Assembly: GCF_042680125.1 (NCBI RefSeq)
Contig: NZ_JBHTNY010000024.1
From: Robinsoniella peoriensis
Lineage (GTDB): Bacteria > Bacillota > Clostridia > Lachnospirales > Lachnospiraceae
Direction: 5' to 3' (one strand)
Length of the DNA stretch: 64,000 bases
In this document: positions 52,841 through 61,969 of the stretch, piece by piece
How the letters are laid out: each line of letters begins with the position of its first letter
How positions within the stretch are numbered: the stretch's first letter is position 1
Notes under the pieces: model-generated
The model's input: the letters and a program-made list of their open reading frames with translations, nothing else
Told to the model about the DNA's origin: nothing
Databases searched by the model: none
Position numbers and translations under genes: made by a program

Positions 52841-54367
52841 CTATCTTTTCCATGGCTGCCTCTTGATAATAGCTGTCACTCTGCCAAACTCCGGTCTGTT
52901 ATGGAATACAATCACATACAGTAAATTGGGTATAACCAGACATATACCCGCCTGCCCTAAAAAGGAAACTGCAGAACCCGGAACGGAAACCAACCGGCAC
53001 AGAAAATAAGTGCACAGAGCAGCGATCACCGTTATCGACAGCTGTTTCAGTAAATCCCAGTAGTATTCCAGGGAACTTCTCTTTAAAACAACGTTATAAA
53101 ATACCTTCAGCTCCCAGGGATAGGAAATAAACAGGGATATGAAGACCGTTGAAAATAAAATCCCGTTAATGCCAAATAATTTTACAAACACAATATCCAA
53201 AATCAAATTCAAAACTACCGTAACCAAAGGCCGGAACCGGTCTTCATACCAGACACCTGCCGCATCCCGGTATACCGTAACAATCTTCCTCACATAGCTG
53301 GTATAAAAGTACAGGACACATAGAATCACCGTATCCATTCCAAACAGCCGCTCCTGTCCGACCCAGAGCCACATAAAGTTCTGATACAGACAGAGCAGAC
53401 AGATTGCACACCATCCGCACAGCCAGTGGTTGATAAACACCAGCATTTTATAGTCCTGGTAATTCTTCTGGGGAGTCTCCGTTTCCAGACTGTTCCCCAC
53501 GCCTGCTGTCAGGGAATTATGGAAAATCGTCAGGATACTGCCCACGGCAAACAGAATATAATAATAATTGTTGAATTTCCCCAGTATCACCAATCCCAGG
53601 AAACTGGAAATTACGATATTATCTACCGAAACCAAAGCCGTACCGCCCAGCCGGTAACAGATTAAGCCTAAAAGCTTCTGTTTCATCCCCGACCTGATAT
53701 CCGCCGATACCCTGCCTTTGCAGAAATACCCGGGATACATCTTTTTCACGATGGCGGCTGTGATCACATTGATTAAAATCGTACAAATGGGGGTAAAAAT
53801 TACATATACATAGTAATTTTTAAACAACAGCAGTACAGCTGCCTGCACCAGATAAATCCCCACATACACAAACATGGATATTCTGCTGGATACATCATTC
53901 CTCTGGTGCGCAGTCAGTAAACAGGCTTTATATCCGTAGAAAAAATAGCCAAATACCGCATTAAACAGATACACCAGATACAACACGTATATATTAATGT
54001 CCTTTGGCCATGCCCCATGGATCAGATGTTCCATAAAAGGCATAATGGCTATTCCCAGCAGCAGAATCGCACCGCCAACAAAATAATAAAATTTACGGAA
54101 AAGGTTTAATAAGGAACATATGGTATCCTCGTCACCGGAAGCGATTGGTTTATACATATAGTAGACAATGGCTCCTCCGAATCCCAGCTCCGCAAAGTTC
54201 AAGACACTGAAAACAGAAGTAAACAGGCTGTTCAAACCAATATATTCTTCACCCAAAATATAGAGCATCACTGTACGGATTACAAAAGGAAGCAGCATCA
54301 TAACCAGCGCATTCATGATTCCGTAAAAAGTACTTCTGACAAAATTTTTAGTTCTCTCCATCTTCAT
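52841..54367 (-). CDS. wzx: Wzx-type repeat-unit flippase, EPS2 (intact)
   Basis: 508 residues with about 12-14 membrane segments, the usual size of polysaccharide flippases. 'TFYGIMNALVMMLLPFVIRTVMLYILG' type first segment, 'GLNSLFTSVFSVLNFAELGFGGAIVYYMYKP' and a basic end 'IIKRQPWKR'. It moves lipid-linked repeat units to the outer face for polymerisation. It is complete, while the EPS1 copy is cut by a stop codon, so it may serve both pathways if specificity permits. Its start overlaps the polymerase stop by four bases. Confidence 0.92.
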   Translation of the reverse strand: MKMERTKNFVRSTFYGIMNALVMMLLPFVIRTVMLYILGEEYIGLNSLFTSVFSVLNFAELGFGGAIVYYMYKPIASGDEDTICSLLNLFRKFYYFVGGAILLLGIAIMPFMEHLIHGAWPKDINIYVLYLVYLFNAVFGYFFYGYKACLLTAHQRNDVSSRISMFVYVGIYLVQAAVLLLFKNYYVYVIFTPICTILINVITAAIVKKMYPGYFCKGRVSADIRSGMKQKLLGLICYRLGGTALVSVDNIVISSFLGLVILGKFNNYYYILFAVGSILTIFHNSLTAGVGNSLETETPQKNYQDYKMLVFINHWLCGWCAICLLCLYQNFMWLWVGQERLFGMDTVILCVLYFYTSYVRKIVTVYRDAAGVWYEDRFRPLVTVVLNLILDIVFVKLFGINGILFSTVFISLFISYPWELKVFYNVVLKRSSLEYYWDLLKQLSITVIAALCTYFLCRLVSVPGSAVSFLGQAGICLVIPNLLYVIVFHNRPEFGRVTAIIKRQPWKR

Positions 54368-55614
54368 AGCTGTCTTCTCTCCAGTCTGCAGCTCCGCCTG
54401 ACTACGATTAAAATTGTGATCATCATAAAGTACATCAAATAGCAGGTGCTGTCATAAAGCGGATTCCCGGTAAAGCCATAGATTCCAAAAATGAGTTGAC
54501 CCGTTACGGAAAATCCCATAAGATTCCTCCTGCTGCTGTCCTCACCAAACAAACGGATGAAAAGATGCAGCGAAGACAGCAGACAGACCAGCTGTACCGA
54601 TACAAAACAGACGAATCCCGCAATACCTGTCTCACAAAGCAATTGGATGTAGATATTATGCGCCTGGGATGTATTTTCAAATAACGTAAAGTTATGTTTA
54701 AACTCCCCCCATCCAATCCCAAACCATTTTGATGAATTAGACTCTCCCCATAATTTCCAGGCTACAGCCTGTATCTGACTCCTGCTGTTGGTGATATCCT
54801 TTTGTTCTGAATAGTTGATCAGCGTTTCTATTATTCTGCCAATTGCATTTTCATTTCCAAACGCCCGGTAAAATAAAATACTGAATCCTACTATGCAGAT
54901 TACTAAAACCGGCAGCATAAACAGCCGCCTTATTCTGGTCTTTTTGTTACAATTGATAAAATAAGCAACAATGCATAGCGCCAATGCGACAAACATAATC
55001 GTTCTTTTGTCCGTATATATAAGGCCAATAAAGCAAAACAGGATTGCCGTTATGTGTAATCCGGAATACATTTTGTTCCTGCAAAATAAAAATGCTCCAA
55101 TTCCAAATACTATGATATATGCTGAAAGAGAAATACTCAGTGCCATTCCTCCGGCATCATAATTCCAGGTACCAAGAATACGCCAGGCAAACTTCACATA
55201 TACCGGGTAAGCAAACTGCTGTAAAAGTACAAAGAAAGCTTCTATCAGCGCCCGGAGTTTGGTGAATAAAATAATACCGTCAAACCTTCTGACTGGTTCA
55301 TTAACTGCTAAAATCCCGCACAGAGATACAACGTATCCCAGAATATCAATAAGTAAAAATTCCTGAGTATGGAACAGATAATCCAAAAGCGGAAATAATC
55401 CGATAAACATCCCCCATAGAATATTGATATAATTAAAATTGATCCTCCTTGTCCGAATGATATATATGAAAAAAGCAATCAGGGTGACCCCATAACTGTA
55501 ATTCATATACCTGCCGATGGAAGAAGATAATAAAGTAATCATCCAGCAAACGGTAAAGCAGTTCCAGGCATCGACTTTTATATGCTGTCCGGCTGCATTT
55601 TTTAAACTAAGCAT
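54364..55614 (-). CDS. wzy: Wzy/O-antigen ligase-family polymerase, EPS2
   Basis: 416 residues, same length as the EPS1 protein. 'GIGWGEFKHNF' and 'SQAHNIYIQLLCETG' give the family pattern in the long outer loop. Differences from EPS1 are spread along the membrane segments and loops, compatible with a slightly different repeat unit. Overlaps both neighbours by a few bases. Confidence 0.88.
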   Translation of the reverse strand: MLSLKNAAGQHIKVDAWNCFTVCWMITLLSSSIGRYMNYSYGVTLIAFFIYIIRTRRINFNYINILWGMFIGLFPLLDYLFHTQEFLLIDILGYVVSLCGILAVNEPVRRFDGIILFTKLRALIEAFFVLLQQFAYPVYVKFAWRILGTWNYDAGGMALSISLSAYIIVFGIGAFLFCRNKMYSGLHITAILFCFIGLIYTDKRTIMFVALALCIVAYFINCNKKTRIRRLFMLPVLVICIVGFSILFYRAFGNENAIGRIIETLINYSEQKDITNSRSQIQAVAWKLWGESNSSKWFGIGWGEFKHNFTLFENTSQAHNIYIQLLCETGIAGFVCFVSVQLVCLLSSLHLFIRLFGEDSSRRNLMGFSVTGQLIFGIYGFTGNPLYDSTCYLMYFMMITILIVVRRSCRLERRQL

Positions 55615-56749
55615 TGAGTGCCCCCTCTAAAAATTGAAAAGACAACTTCTGCAATTCTTTTATTCTGTTTTTTACAGACTTATAATCTGTCTTATCCTTA
55701 TCAAATGAATACGTATTCTTATTTCTGTCCCAAAGGTTTTGGGAAAGCTTAAGGGAATCCAACAGATCTGTCATCCGGCTCTCCTGGCGTGCTCTGGGAA
55801 TGGTTAAAAACTGTTTTTCAAAAATAATGGAAAATACCGTCCCGTGAAAGGAATTCGTCACAATATATGCGGCATTTTTGATATACCTGAGAAATTCCTC
55901 CGGAGAACAGTACCTGTCCGCATATTTTATATGCTTCAATTTTGTAACCCCTGGAAAAATGTCAACAATGTTATAATTATATTTCTCTCTCAAATATGCA
56001 GCTGCCCGGTCCAGTTCCGGCGAATACTCCAGTCCGTACATAAGAATATAGGGTTCCTTTATCTCGGACGGCTTTATAAATCTCAGCCACTGTTCTTTCG
56101 TTAACAGCAGGGTGGGGTCCAAAACGGTAACAGCCCGGGCGGCTCCCAGCCTGTTCATCTGTTCCTCCAGGCTTTTCTCCCTTACCGATACCGCCTTAAA
56201 ATCCTTAGTCAGCGATATAATCTCCTTTATATAGGTATCGTCTCTTGCGCCGCCTATACTGGCTCCATATGCTATTTTCTTACTTCCTTCCGATACAAAA
56301 CCCAGAAAATAACCTTTGTCAAACCTGTCCATGGTGTAATAATTGTTCCAGACCTGGTCGCTTCCGGTGATATAGAAATCACAGGCTGGATAACCGTCTT
56401 CTAACGCCTGATAGGATTGGTAATGAGGTGTTACTGCTAAATATTTTTGAACGAAATCCCGAAAACCATCGTGTTTCTTCTTTCGCCTGAAATAAAATAC
56501 ATTACTTAATGCTGTCTTCCCCATTCCGGCTATAATACGGAACTTCGTCACAACTCCCTCACAGCCATAGTAGTGGATCCGCAGTTTCCGGTATCGGATG
56601 GGACTGTTATATACTGGCCATGGTTTCTGATAATCCAGAAAAACCACCTCATGACCTTGTTTTTTGAGATATGCATCCAGTGCCACAGCCTGAAGAGCCC
56701 CACCATAATTAATGGAATTATGTAATGTTACTACTCCTATTTTTGCCAT
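55607..56749 (-). CDS. Polysaccharide pyruvyl transferase family protein, EPS2
   Basis: 380 residues. 'GVVTLHNSINYGGALQAVAL', 'YITGSDQVWN' and 'YIVTNSFHGTVFSIIF'. Same family and likely role as 17093-18235: pyruvate ketal addition from PEP to a sugar of the repeat unit. Confidence 0.9.
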   Translation of the reverse strand: MAKIGVVTLHNSINYGGALQAVALDAYLKKQGHEVVFLDYQKPWPVYNSPIRYRKLRIHYYGCEGVVTKFRIIAGMGKTALSNVFYFRRKKKHDGFRDFVQKYLAVTPHYQSYQALEDGYPACDFYITGSDQVWNNYYTMDRFDKGYFLGFVSEGSKKIAYGASIGGARDDTYIKEIISLTKDFKAVSVREKSLEEQMNRLGAARAVTVLDPTLLLTKEQWLRFIKPSEIKEPYILMYGLEYSPELDRAAAYLREKYNYNIVDIFPGVTKLKHIKYADRYCSPEEFLRYIKNAAYIVTNSFHGTVFSIIFEKQFLTIPRARQESRMTDLLDSLKLSQNLWDRNKNTYSFDKDKTDYKSVKNRIKELQKLSFQFLEGALNA

Positions 56750-57980
56750 ATGATCTCCTTACCTGCTCGTAGTACTGTACTAATTTCTTCAGATACTGAT
56801 CCCCATCGAAGTCTCTCTTTGCATTTGCCACCGCTTTTTCGCCCATGCTCTGATAGTCTTCTTGGGAAAGCCGCGCCATCTTTTTCATACATTCCGCCAG
56901 ACTTGTACTGTCCTTTGGCTTCGCAATATATCCGGTTATCCCGTTTTCCACGATCTCCGGCAGACCGCCGTTGCTGCTTACGATAACCGGCTTTCCCTGT
57001 GCCATGGCTTCCATAACTGTATAGGGTCCGTTTTCATACCACTCTGAAGGCAGAACGATACATTTTGCTCTCTGAACGGTATGCTCCAATAATTCCCCAG
57101 ACTGAAATCCCAGCAGCCGGATCCTGTCCTGCAGATGATTATCCCTGATATACTCCCGAATCCTTTCTTCCAGCTCTCCGCTTCCTGCAAGGAACAGCGG
57201 ATTGTCAAGTCCGGATTCCCGGTAGGCTTTTAACAGTGTCATAATTCCTTTTTCTTTGCTGAGCCTCCCAAAATACAGAAAATAAGAGTCATTTTCCGGC
57301 GCGGCGCGATAGATACTTCCCCCTGGCAGAAAATTTTTCATATGTACTACCGGAGATGCGGTAATGCCAGCTTCTTCTATCTTTCGTTTATAAAATGCAG
57401 AAGGCGTAATAAACAGATCAATTTTCTGATAAGACTTTTTCCATTTATAAAAGTAAGCTTCTGCCGCAGATAAAAAGCTTTTCACCCTGGAATCCTTTAC
57501 ACACTGGTTGCGAAAACAGGCGCCATAGTGTCCGCTTTTACATGCCTCACAGATCTTTCCATGGGTCAGCATCATATAATTGGGACAGATACAATTCAGG
57601 TCGTGAGCCGTATAAACTATTGGAATATGGAATTTTTTCACGGCATCGATGATGGAATGGGTCAACTGCCGCTGGAACAGATTCAGGTGCACAATGTCCG
57701 GTCTTTCCCTTTGGATTAACGCGGTTATTTTTCTCTTTGCCTCCCTGGAATACAAGATCTTAAGTCCGGTATGAAGCATCTGTGCCTTACTCAGATTGCC
57801 GTTAAACTCAACATTCTCAGTAAAATAGCGTTCCTGGCTGCATGGAAGGTTCCGTTCATCCTTCATAGAAAAATAAAGCACCTCGTGGCCTTGTTCTTCC
57901 AATAACCTGCCTAACCCCAGATAGTAAGTCTCCGATCCGCCCTTAATATAATGAAATTTGTTAACCAGCAGTATTTTCAT
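56718..57980 (-). CDS. Glycosyltransferase family 4, EPS2
   Basis: 420 residues. 'FHYIKGGSETYYLGL', the cysteine-rich 'CICPNYM', 'CEACKSGHYGACFRNQC', 'YFGRLSKEKGI', 'IVLPSEWYENGPYTVMEAMAQGKPV'. The start overlaps the upstream stop as ATGA, which also supports the shorter start used for the EPS1 copy. Confidence 0.92.
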   Translation of the reverse strand: MKILLVNKFHYIKGGSETYYLGLGRLLEEQGHEVLYFSMKDERNLPCSQERYFTENVEFNGNLSKAQMLHTGLKILYSREAKRKITALIQRERPDIVHLNLFQRQLTHSIIDAVKKFHIPIVYTAHDLNCICPNYMMLTHGKICEACKSGHYGACFRNQCVKDSRVKSFLSAAEAYFYKWKKSYQKIDLFITPSAFYKRKIEEAGITASPVVHMKNFLPGGSIYRAAPENDSYFLYFGRLSKEKGIMTLLKAYRESGLDNPLFLAGSGELEERIREYIRDNHLQDRIRLLGFQSGELLEHTVQRAKCIVLPSEWYENGPYTVMEAMAQGKPVIVSSNGGLPEIVENGITGYIAKPKDSTSLAECMKKMARLSQEDYQSMGEKAVANAKRDFDGDQYLKKLVQYYEQVRRSYGKNRSSNIT

Positions 57981-59209
57981 GTCCGTATCCTCTCATTTTC
58001 CCTGAGGAACAGATTTTCATATTGATCAACGATGTATCCCCAGTTGTACCAGTCTGAAATTCTTTTTTTAGCTGTCTTACCAATATCCGCGATCTGATCC
58101 GGAGTCATTTGATCAGCCTGATCGATTAACTGCGCCAGATTCCCGTCTTTTTTGTTCCAGTACAAGGCACCGTTTTCCCCCACTTCCCGGTTAAATCCCA
58201 CATCCAGCAGCAGATTCAGATCCGTTGCACTTAGGGCTTCCAGCAGGCTTGGGTTTGTTCCGCCCACCTCATGTCCATGAAAATACCCATATGCATCTTC
58301 CCGAATCTTTTTTAAGATTTCAGAATCATACATTGTCCCTGCAAATTTAATCCTGGGATCCCGGTCAAATCCTGTTTTCTGCTTTAATTCCTCCAGAAAT
58401 TTTTCACTGACATTGGTTATTAGAGCAAAATCTTTTGTAGTCCCGGACTTCATGAACTCCCGGATCATGATCTCGTAATTATTTTCGGGAACAAACCTGC
58501 CTACCACCAGATAAAACTCTTTAGGTTTCAATTTCTTATCCTGATACCAGTGAAGCAGCTTTTCATCTTCCCCGGAAATTACGGATGGATCCGTCTCCGC
58601 TCCATATGCAATAAAGGTGGTATCCGGACGGTAAACCCGGTATTCTGAACGTATGTAACTTTCAATGCTTTTACTGTCACAAATTAAAAGATCCCCGTGT
58701 TTCACCATAAGCGATTCTGAATATTTCCAATATCTTCTGACCATTGGACTCCATTTCTTACGCAGAAATTCATGACCGTCTGGATTGATATACAAAATCC
58801 CGCCTATTTCTTCGATCTTCTGTTTATAATGTCGGATAAAAATACCCATTCTGCATGCCAATATATAAAAAACCGGCTGCCGGATATGATTCTTTTTTGC
58901 AAATGTGATTGCCCACCGCAGCGCATCCACATCATATAAGATGGCCCTTGCCGGACCGATTTTCTTCCACCTGATGGTATGGCAGTCAGCGCCATTATAA
59001 GTAAAATCCGCCTCCTCTGCACGGTAATCCTCTGGTTCCGCGGCACAGGCTACGTGATACTGTACATTCTCTGACTTCTTAAACTTAGTCAGCTTCTCTA
59101 CAAACGTTTCGAAACCCCCGTATTTTGCCGGAATCCCTTTTGAACCGATGATAAATACATGCTGTACTTTTATCTTATTCCTATTATCATTTGTGACCTT
59201 TTGTTTCAT
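57977..59209 (-). CDS. DUF1972-containing glycosyltransferase (rhamnosyltransferase-like), EPS2
   Basis: 410 residues. 'VFIIGSKGIPAKYGGFETFVEKL' then 'VVGRFVPENNYEIM' and 'FHGHEVGGTNPSLLEA'. Same architecture as 19474-20700 and the same place directly after the priming transferase. The gap to that gene is enlarged here by a 34-bp tandem repeat. Confidence 0.88.
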   Translation of the reverse strand: MKQKVTNDNRNKIKVQHVFIIGSKGIPAKYGGFETFVEKLTKFKKSENVQYHVACAAEPEDYRAEEADFTYNGADCHTIRWKKIGPARAILYDVDALRWAITFAKKNHIRQPVFYILACRMGIFIRHYKQKIEEIGGILYINPDGHEFLRKKWSPMVRRYWKYSESLMVKHGDLLICDSKSIESYIRSEYRVYRPDTTFIAYGAETDPSVISGEDEKLLHWYQDKKLKPKEFYLVVGRFVPENNYEIMIREFMKSGTTKDFALITNVSEKFLEELKQKTGFDRDPRIKFAGTMYDSEILKKIREDAYGYFHGHEVGGTNPSLLEALSATDLNLLLDVGFNREVGENGALYWNKKDGNLAQLIDQADQMTPDQIADIGKTAKKRISDWYNWGYIVDQYENLFLRENERIRT

Positions 59210-59227
59210 CTCGTATTTCCATCTCCA

Positions 59228-59363
59228 TTTCCTAATTCATGCAGGCATAAATCCTTCTCTGTTTCCTGATTCATTCAGGCATAAATCTTTCTCTATTTCC
59301 TGATTCATGCTGGCATAAATCTTTCTCTATTTCCTGATTCATGCTGGCATAAATCTTTCCCCT
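59228..59363. repeat. 34-bp tandem repeat, four units, between EPS2 genes
   Basis: Units start at 59228, 59262, 59296 and 59330, each TTTCCTGATTCATGC-type followed by GGCATAAATCTTTCT-type sequence. Units 3 and 4 are almost identical, and units 1 and 2 are more diverged. EPS1 has only about 60 bases in the matching gap. Not CRISPR, as there are no spacers between the units. Confidence 0.9.
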
Positions 59364-59371
59364 TTTCCTCT

Positions 59372-60796
59372 TCAGGAAGAACCTTCCCCTTTTAATACTA
59401 CCCAGACCGTTTTCAAGAGAATTTTAATATCCAGATAAATGGACCAGTCCATGATATAGCTCACATCCAATTTGACGATATCTTCAAAATTTGTGATGTT
59501 GCTTCTTCCGCTAACCTGCCATAATCCCGTAATCCCCGGTTTGATCGCAATTCTTTTTCTATGGTGAAACTGATACTTTTCCCATTCATCCAGTGTTGGC
59601 GGCCTGGTTCCCACGAGGCTCATCTCCCCTTTTAATACGTTCCAGAACTGTGGCAGCTCATCTATGGAAGATTTTCTGATAAAATTGCCGATGCCTCTTA
59701 TAATTCTGGGATCATTGTCCATCTTGAACATCAGCCCGTCTTCTATATTGTTCTGCTCCATCAGTTCTTTTTTTCTTTTTTCCGCATCCAGATACATAGA
59801 CCGGAATTTATAGATATGAAAACGCCGTCCGTTTTTTCCGATTCGCACCTGGGAAAAAAAAACCGGTCCCGGTGACTTGAAATAGATGATCGGTCCCACA
59901 ACAAGACTGATCACCAGGGTCATCAGGCAGCCCACCAGCCCGCCGCAGATATCCAGCAACCGTTTCCAGAACAGCTGCCCGGTTGTAACCAGATTCACAG
60001 AACTGGACAGCACCGTATATCCCACGAGATTTTCCACTAACTGATTGGTATTTAATTCCGGTATATGAATTAAGTTAATATGAACAGTAATTCCCATTTC
60101 CGTACACCCGTCAATCAGCGGTTTGTAAAAAGGATCTACTTCCGGCAGTGAGAAAAACACTTCATCAATACATTCATTTTTCATATACTCCAAAGCATTG
60201 CTTCGGTCAGCCAGAACCGGAATTCCCAGAATATTCTCGCCCCGCTGGTCTTCATCCATTATAATGACACCCATAATGAAGAAATTCCCAAAACTCCGGG
60301 TTTGAAAATCCAGGATAATTTTCCTGACACTTTTTTTATCCGTGATAAGGACCAGGTTTCTTCTTCCCTGACTTACTAAAAATCTACTTCCGCATTTTAA
60401 GCTTTTTTTCCTGATACATCGGAAAGAAAAACTCAGCACGGTAAAAATGACCCACATGGTCACATAAACGGACCGGGAATACACATCCATGTTTTTTGCC
60501 AGATACAAATACAGCAAAAAACATATCATCACACAGGAAGTATGGTGCAGCGTTTCCTTGGCTTCTTTTCCAATACCTCTCTTTAAAATATCCTGGTAGC
60601 TCCCAAAAGCCAGGGCAATCAAACCGTCAATAAAGATGAAAATAACGCTCCATCCCAGATAGATATCCCTTAAGTAAAATGTTTGAATTCCATATCTGAT
60701 TATGAAGGCAATCATTAAGGCTGCTTCCACACATAACAAGTCAATAATTATAAAATCAAGGTGTTTCATCCAATTATTTAAATTTTTCTGATACAT
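59372..60796 (-). CDS. Priming undecaprenyl-phosphate sugar-phosphotransferase, EPS2
   Basis: 474 residues. 'KRLLDICGG', 'SPGPVFFSQVRIGKNGRRFH', 'RKSSIDELPQFWNVLKGEMS', 'KPGITGLWQVSGRS'. The catalytic third is nearly identical to the EPS1 enzyme, so both operons probably start with the same sugar. Confidence 0.95.
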   Translation of the reverse strand: MYQKNLNNWMKHLDFIIIDLLCVEAALMIAFIIRYGIQTFYLRDIYLGWSVIFIFIDGLIALAFGSYQDILKRGIGKEAKETLHHTSCVMICFLLYLYLAKNMDVYSRSVYVTMWVIFTVLSFSFRCIRKKSLKCGSRFLVSQGRRNLVLITDKKSVRKIILDFQTRSFGNFFIMGVIIMDEDQRGENILGIPVLADRSNALEYMKNECIDEVFFSLPEVDPFYKPLIDGCTEMGITVHINLIHIPELNTNQLVENLVGYTVLSSSVNLVTTGQLFWKRLLDICGGLVGCLMTLVISLVVGPIIYFKSPGPVFFSQVRIGKNGRRFHIYKFRSMYLDAEKRKKELMEQNNIEDGLMFKMDNDPRIIRGIGNFIRKSSIDELPQFWNVLKGEMSLVGTRPPTLDEWEKYQFHHRKRIAIKPGITGLWQVSGRSNITNFEDIVKLDVSYIMDWSIYLDIKILLKTVWVVLKGEGSS

Positions 60797-60838
60797 AATT
60801 AACTCTTTTTCTACCTTTTTTTGTATTTAACCTCACAT

Positions 60839-61558
60839 TTAACTGCTTTTTTCCAACATCGAACTTTTTTCCAGGTGCCTGGTACTCCGGATTCCCCACA
60901 GCATTCCAATCTGATTCAATTTGCTGACTTCACAATCCTCTAGATTATTCTTTCTGGTGCCCCTGTATTTTTCCCGTTGTACATTGATCCATATTCCTAA
61001 TTTATATCCGGACTCCGTTACATAATTAAAAGGCACCTCCAGATTCCCATAGGTCTCATAGTAACTGCTTGCCTGCTCGTACCATTCATCCCATTCCCTT
61101 CTTTTACGGATCTCCCAGTTAATGCCCAGCCGCTCCAGTTTTTCCGTTTCCTCCGGTCGGAGTTTATTTTGTTTATAGCGTTTCCTCTGGTAACTGATCC
61201 ATTCTCCCAATGGCAGATGACGAACCATATATCCTTTTGGAATATCAATATTTTTGTACTGCTCATAATACAGTACACAATACTGATACCAGATATCCCA
61301 TTGGGTGCGTATTCCCAGAGTCCATTCCATTTCGATCTGATTCAGCAGATAAATTCTTCTGCCATCAATCCGATAGACACCTTTATTGTGATAAGCCGCC
61401 CTCTGCCGCTCAATCCACCTGCCTAGCAAGAGATCATTTTTGGTTTTGTATTTTGCCGGTATTCGCAGGTTATGATTATCCACATAATATTCCTTTGCCA
61501 GTTCGTACCATACATCCCATTCAAGGCGTGTATACTGGCGCTTACTCGTCTTGTTCAT
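60839..61558 (-). CDS. Stand-alone triple helicase-associated (HA) domain protein, first gene of EPS2
   Basis: 239 residues with three HA units as in the EPS1 copy ('LGRWIERQR', 'LGEWISYQR', 'LGIWINVQR'). No helicase domain. It is again the leader gene of the operon, just downstream of a promoter-switch remnant. Retention in both operons points to a role tied to EPS expression, not to a chance neighbour. Function not established. Confidence 0.8.
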   Translation of the reverse strand: MNKTSKRQYTRLEWDVWYELAKEYYVDNHNLRIPAKYKTKNDLLLGRWIERQRAAYHNKGVYRIDGRRIYLLNQIEMEWTLGIRTQWDIWYQYCVLYYEQYKNIDIPKGYMVRHLPLGEWISYQRKRYKQNKLRPEETEKLERLGINWEIRKRREWDEWYEQASSYYETYGNLEVPFNYVTESGYKLGIWINVQREKYRGTRKNNLEDCEVSKLNQIGMLWGIRSTRHLEKSSMLEKSS

Positions 61559-61638
61559 TTTTATTTTTTATCTGCATCCTTTCTGAACTGAATATGCAGC
61601 ATATTAACTATGCTGAAACTTCCTCTGGTTATCCGTAT

Positions 61639-61658
61639 TACATAATTACAATTATGTA
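61639..61658. repeat. Orphan recombination-site dyad upstream of EPS2
   Basis: TACATAAT, TACA, ATTATGTA: the same half-sites as in the EPS1 inverted repeats but with a different central four bases (TACA instead of TACC). Sequence beyond it follows the EPS1 switch, including the AAGTCTTTT dyad, until 61870. The matching second repeat is not in the window because an IS starts there. Confidence 0.75.
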
Positions 61659-61842
61659 GTTAAAAAACCGGAGAACAGCGGAAGCTCTTTATTTCATATG
61701 CAATATGTGAAATTATTCTGGTGGAATAGGAAAATTTAAGATATTAAAAGAAAAGTCTTTTACAATTTTATTTGAAAAAGACTTATTTGAATGTTCAAAA
61801 TTAATGATCTGATTAAAAATCGACATTTTTTTTATTATGTAT

Positions 61843-61871
61843 TTGCATTTTTAATAAAATAGTGCTAATAT
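61843..61871 (+). promoter_or_regulatory. EPS2 switch promoter, reading away from EPS2 into the IS
   Basis: -35 TTGCAT at 61843-61848, 17-bp spacer, -10 TAATAT at 61866-61871 with TG before it. The last base of the -10 lies at the IS junction. It has the same orientation as the EPS1 promoter. Confidence 0.6.
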
Positions 61872-61900
61872 CCCGTTTTCGACACTTGCAAGAAGACGAA

Positions 61901-61938
61901 AAGCCGATACACCTTATAAATACTGAGGTTATCGGCTT
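61901..61938 (-). terminator. Terminator of the transposase gene
   Basis: AAGCCGATA (minus strand) pairs with TATCGGCTT across 20 bases and is followed by a T-rich run (TTCGTCTTCTT). It lies 32 bases after the transposase stop. Confidence 0.55.
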
Positions 61939-61969
61939 ATACTGATTATGAAATTGTTGTATGTAAACG

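Noticed and set aside
59228..59363. Possible CRISPR array
   Set aside because: The 34-bp units are directly adjacent with no spacers, and there are no cas genes.
61871..61930. Outward promoter at the IS end that could drive EPS2
   Set aside because: Only TTGCAA with a poor TATTAG at 15 bases spacing, too weak to claim.
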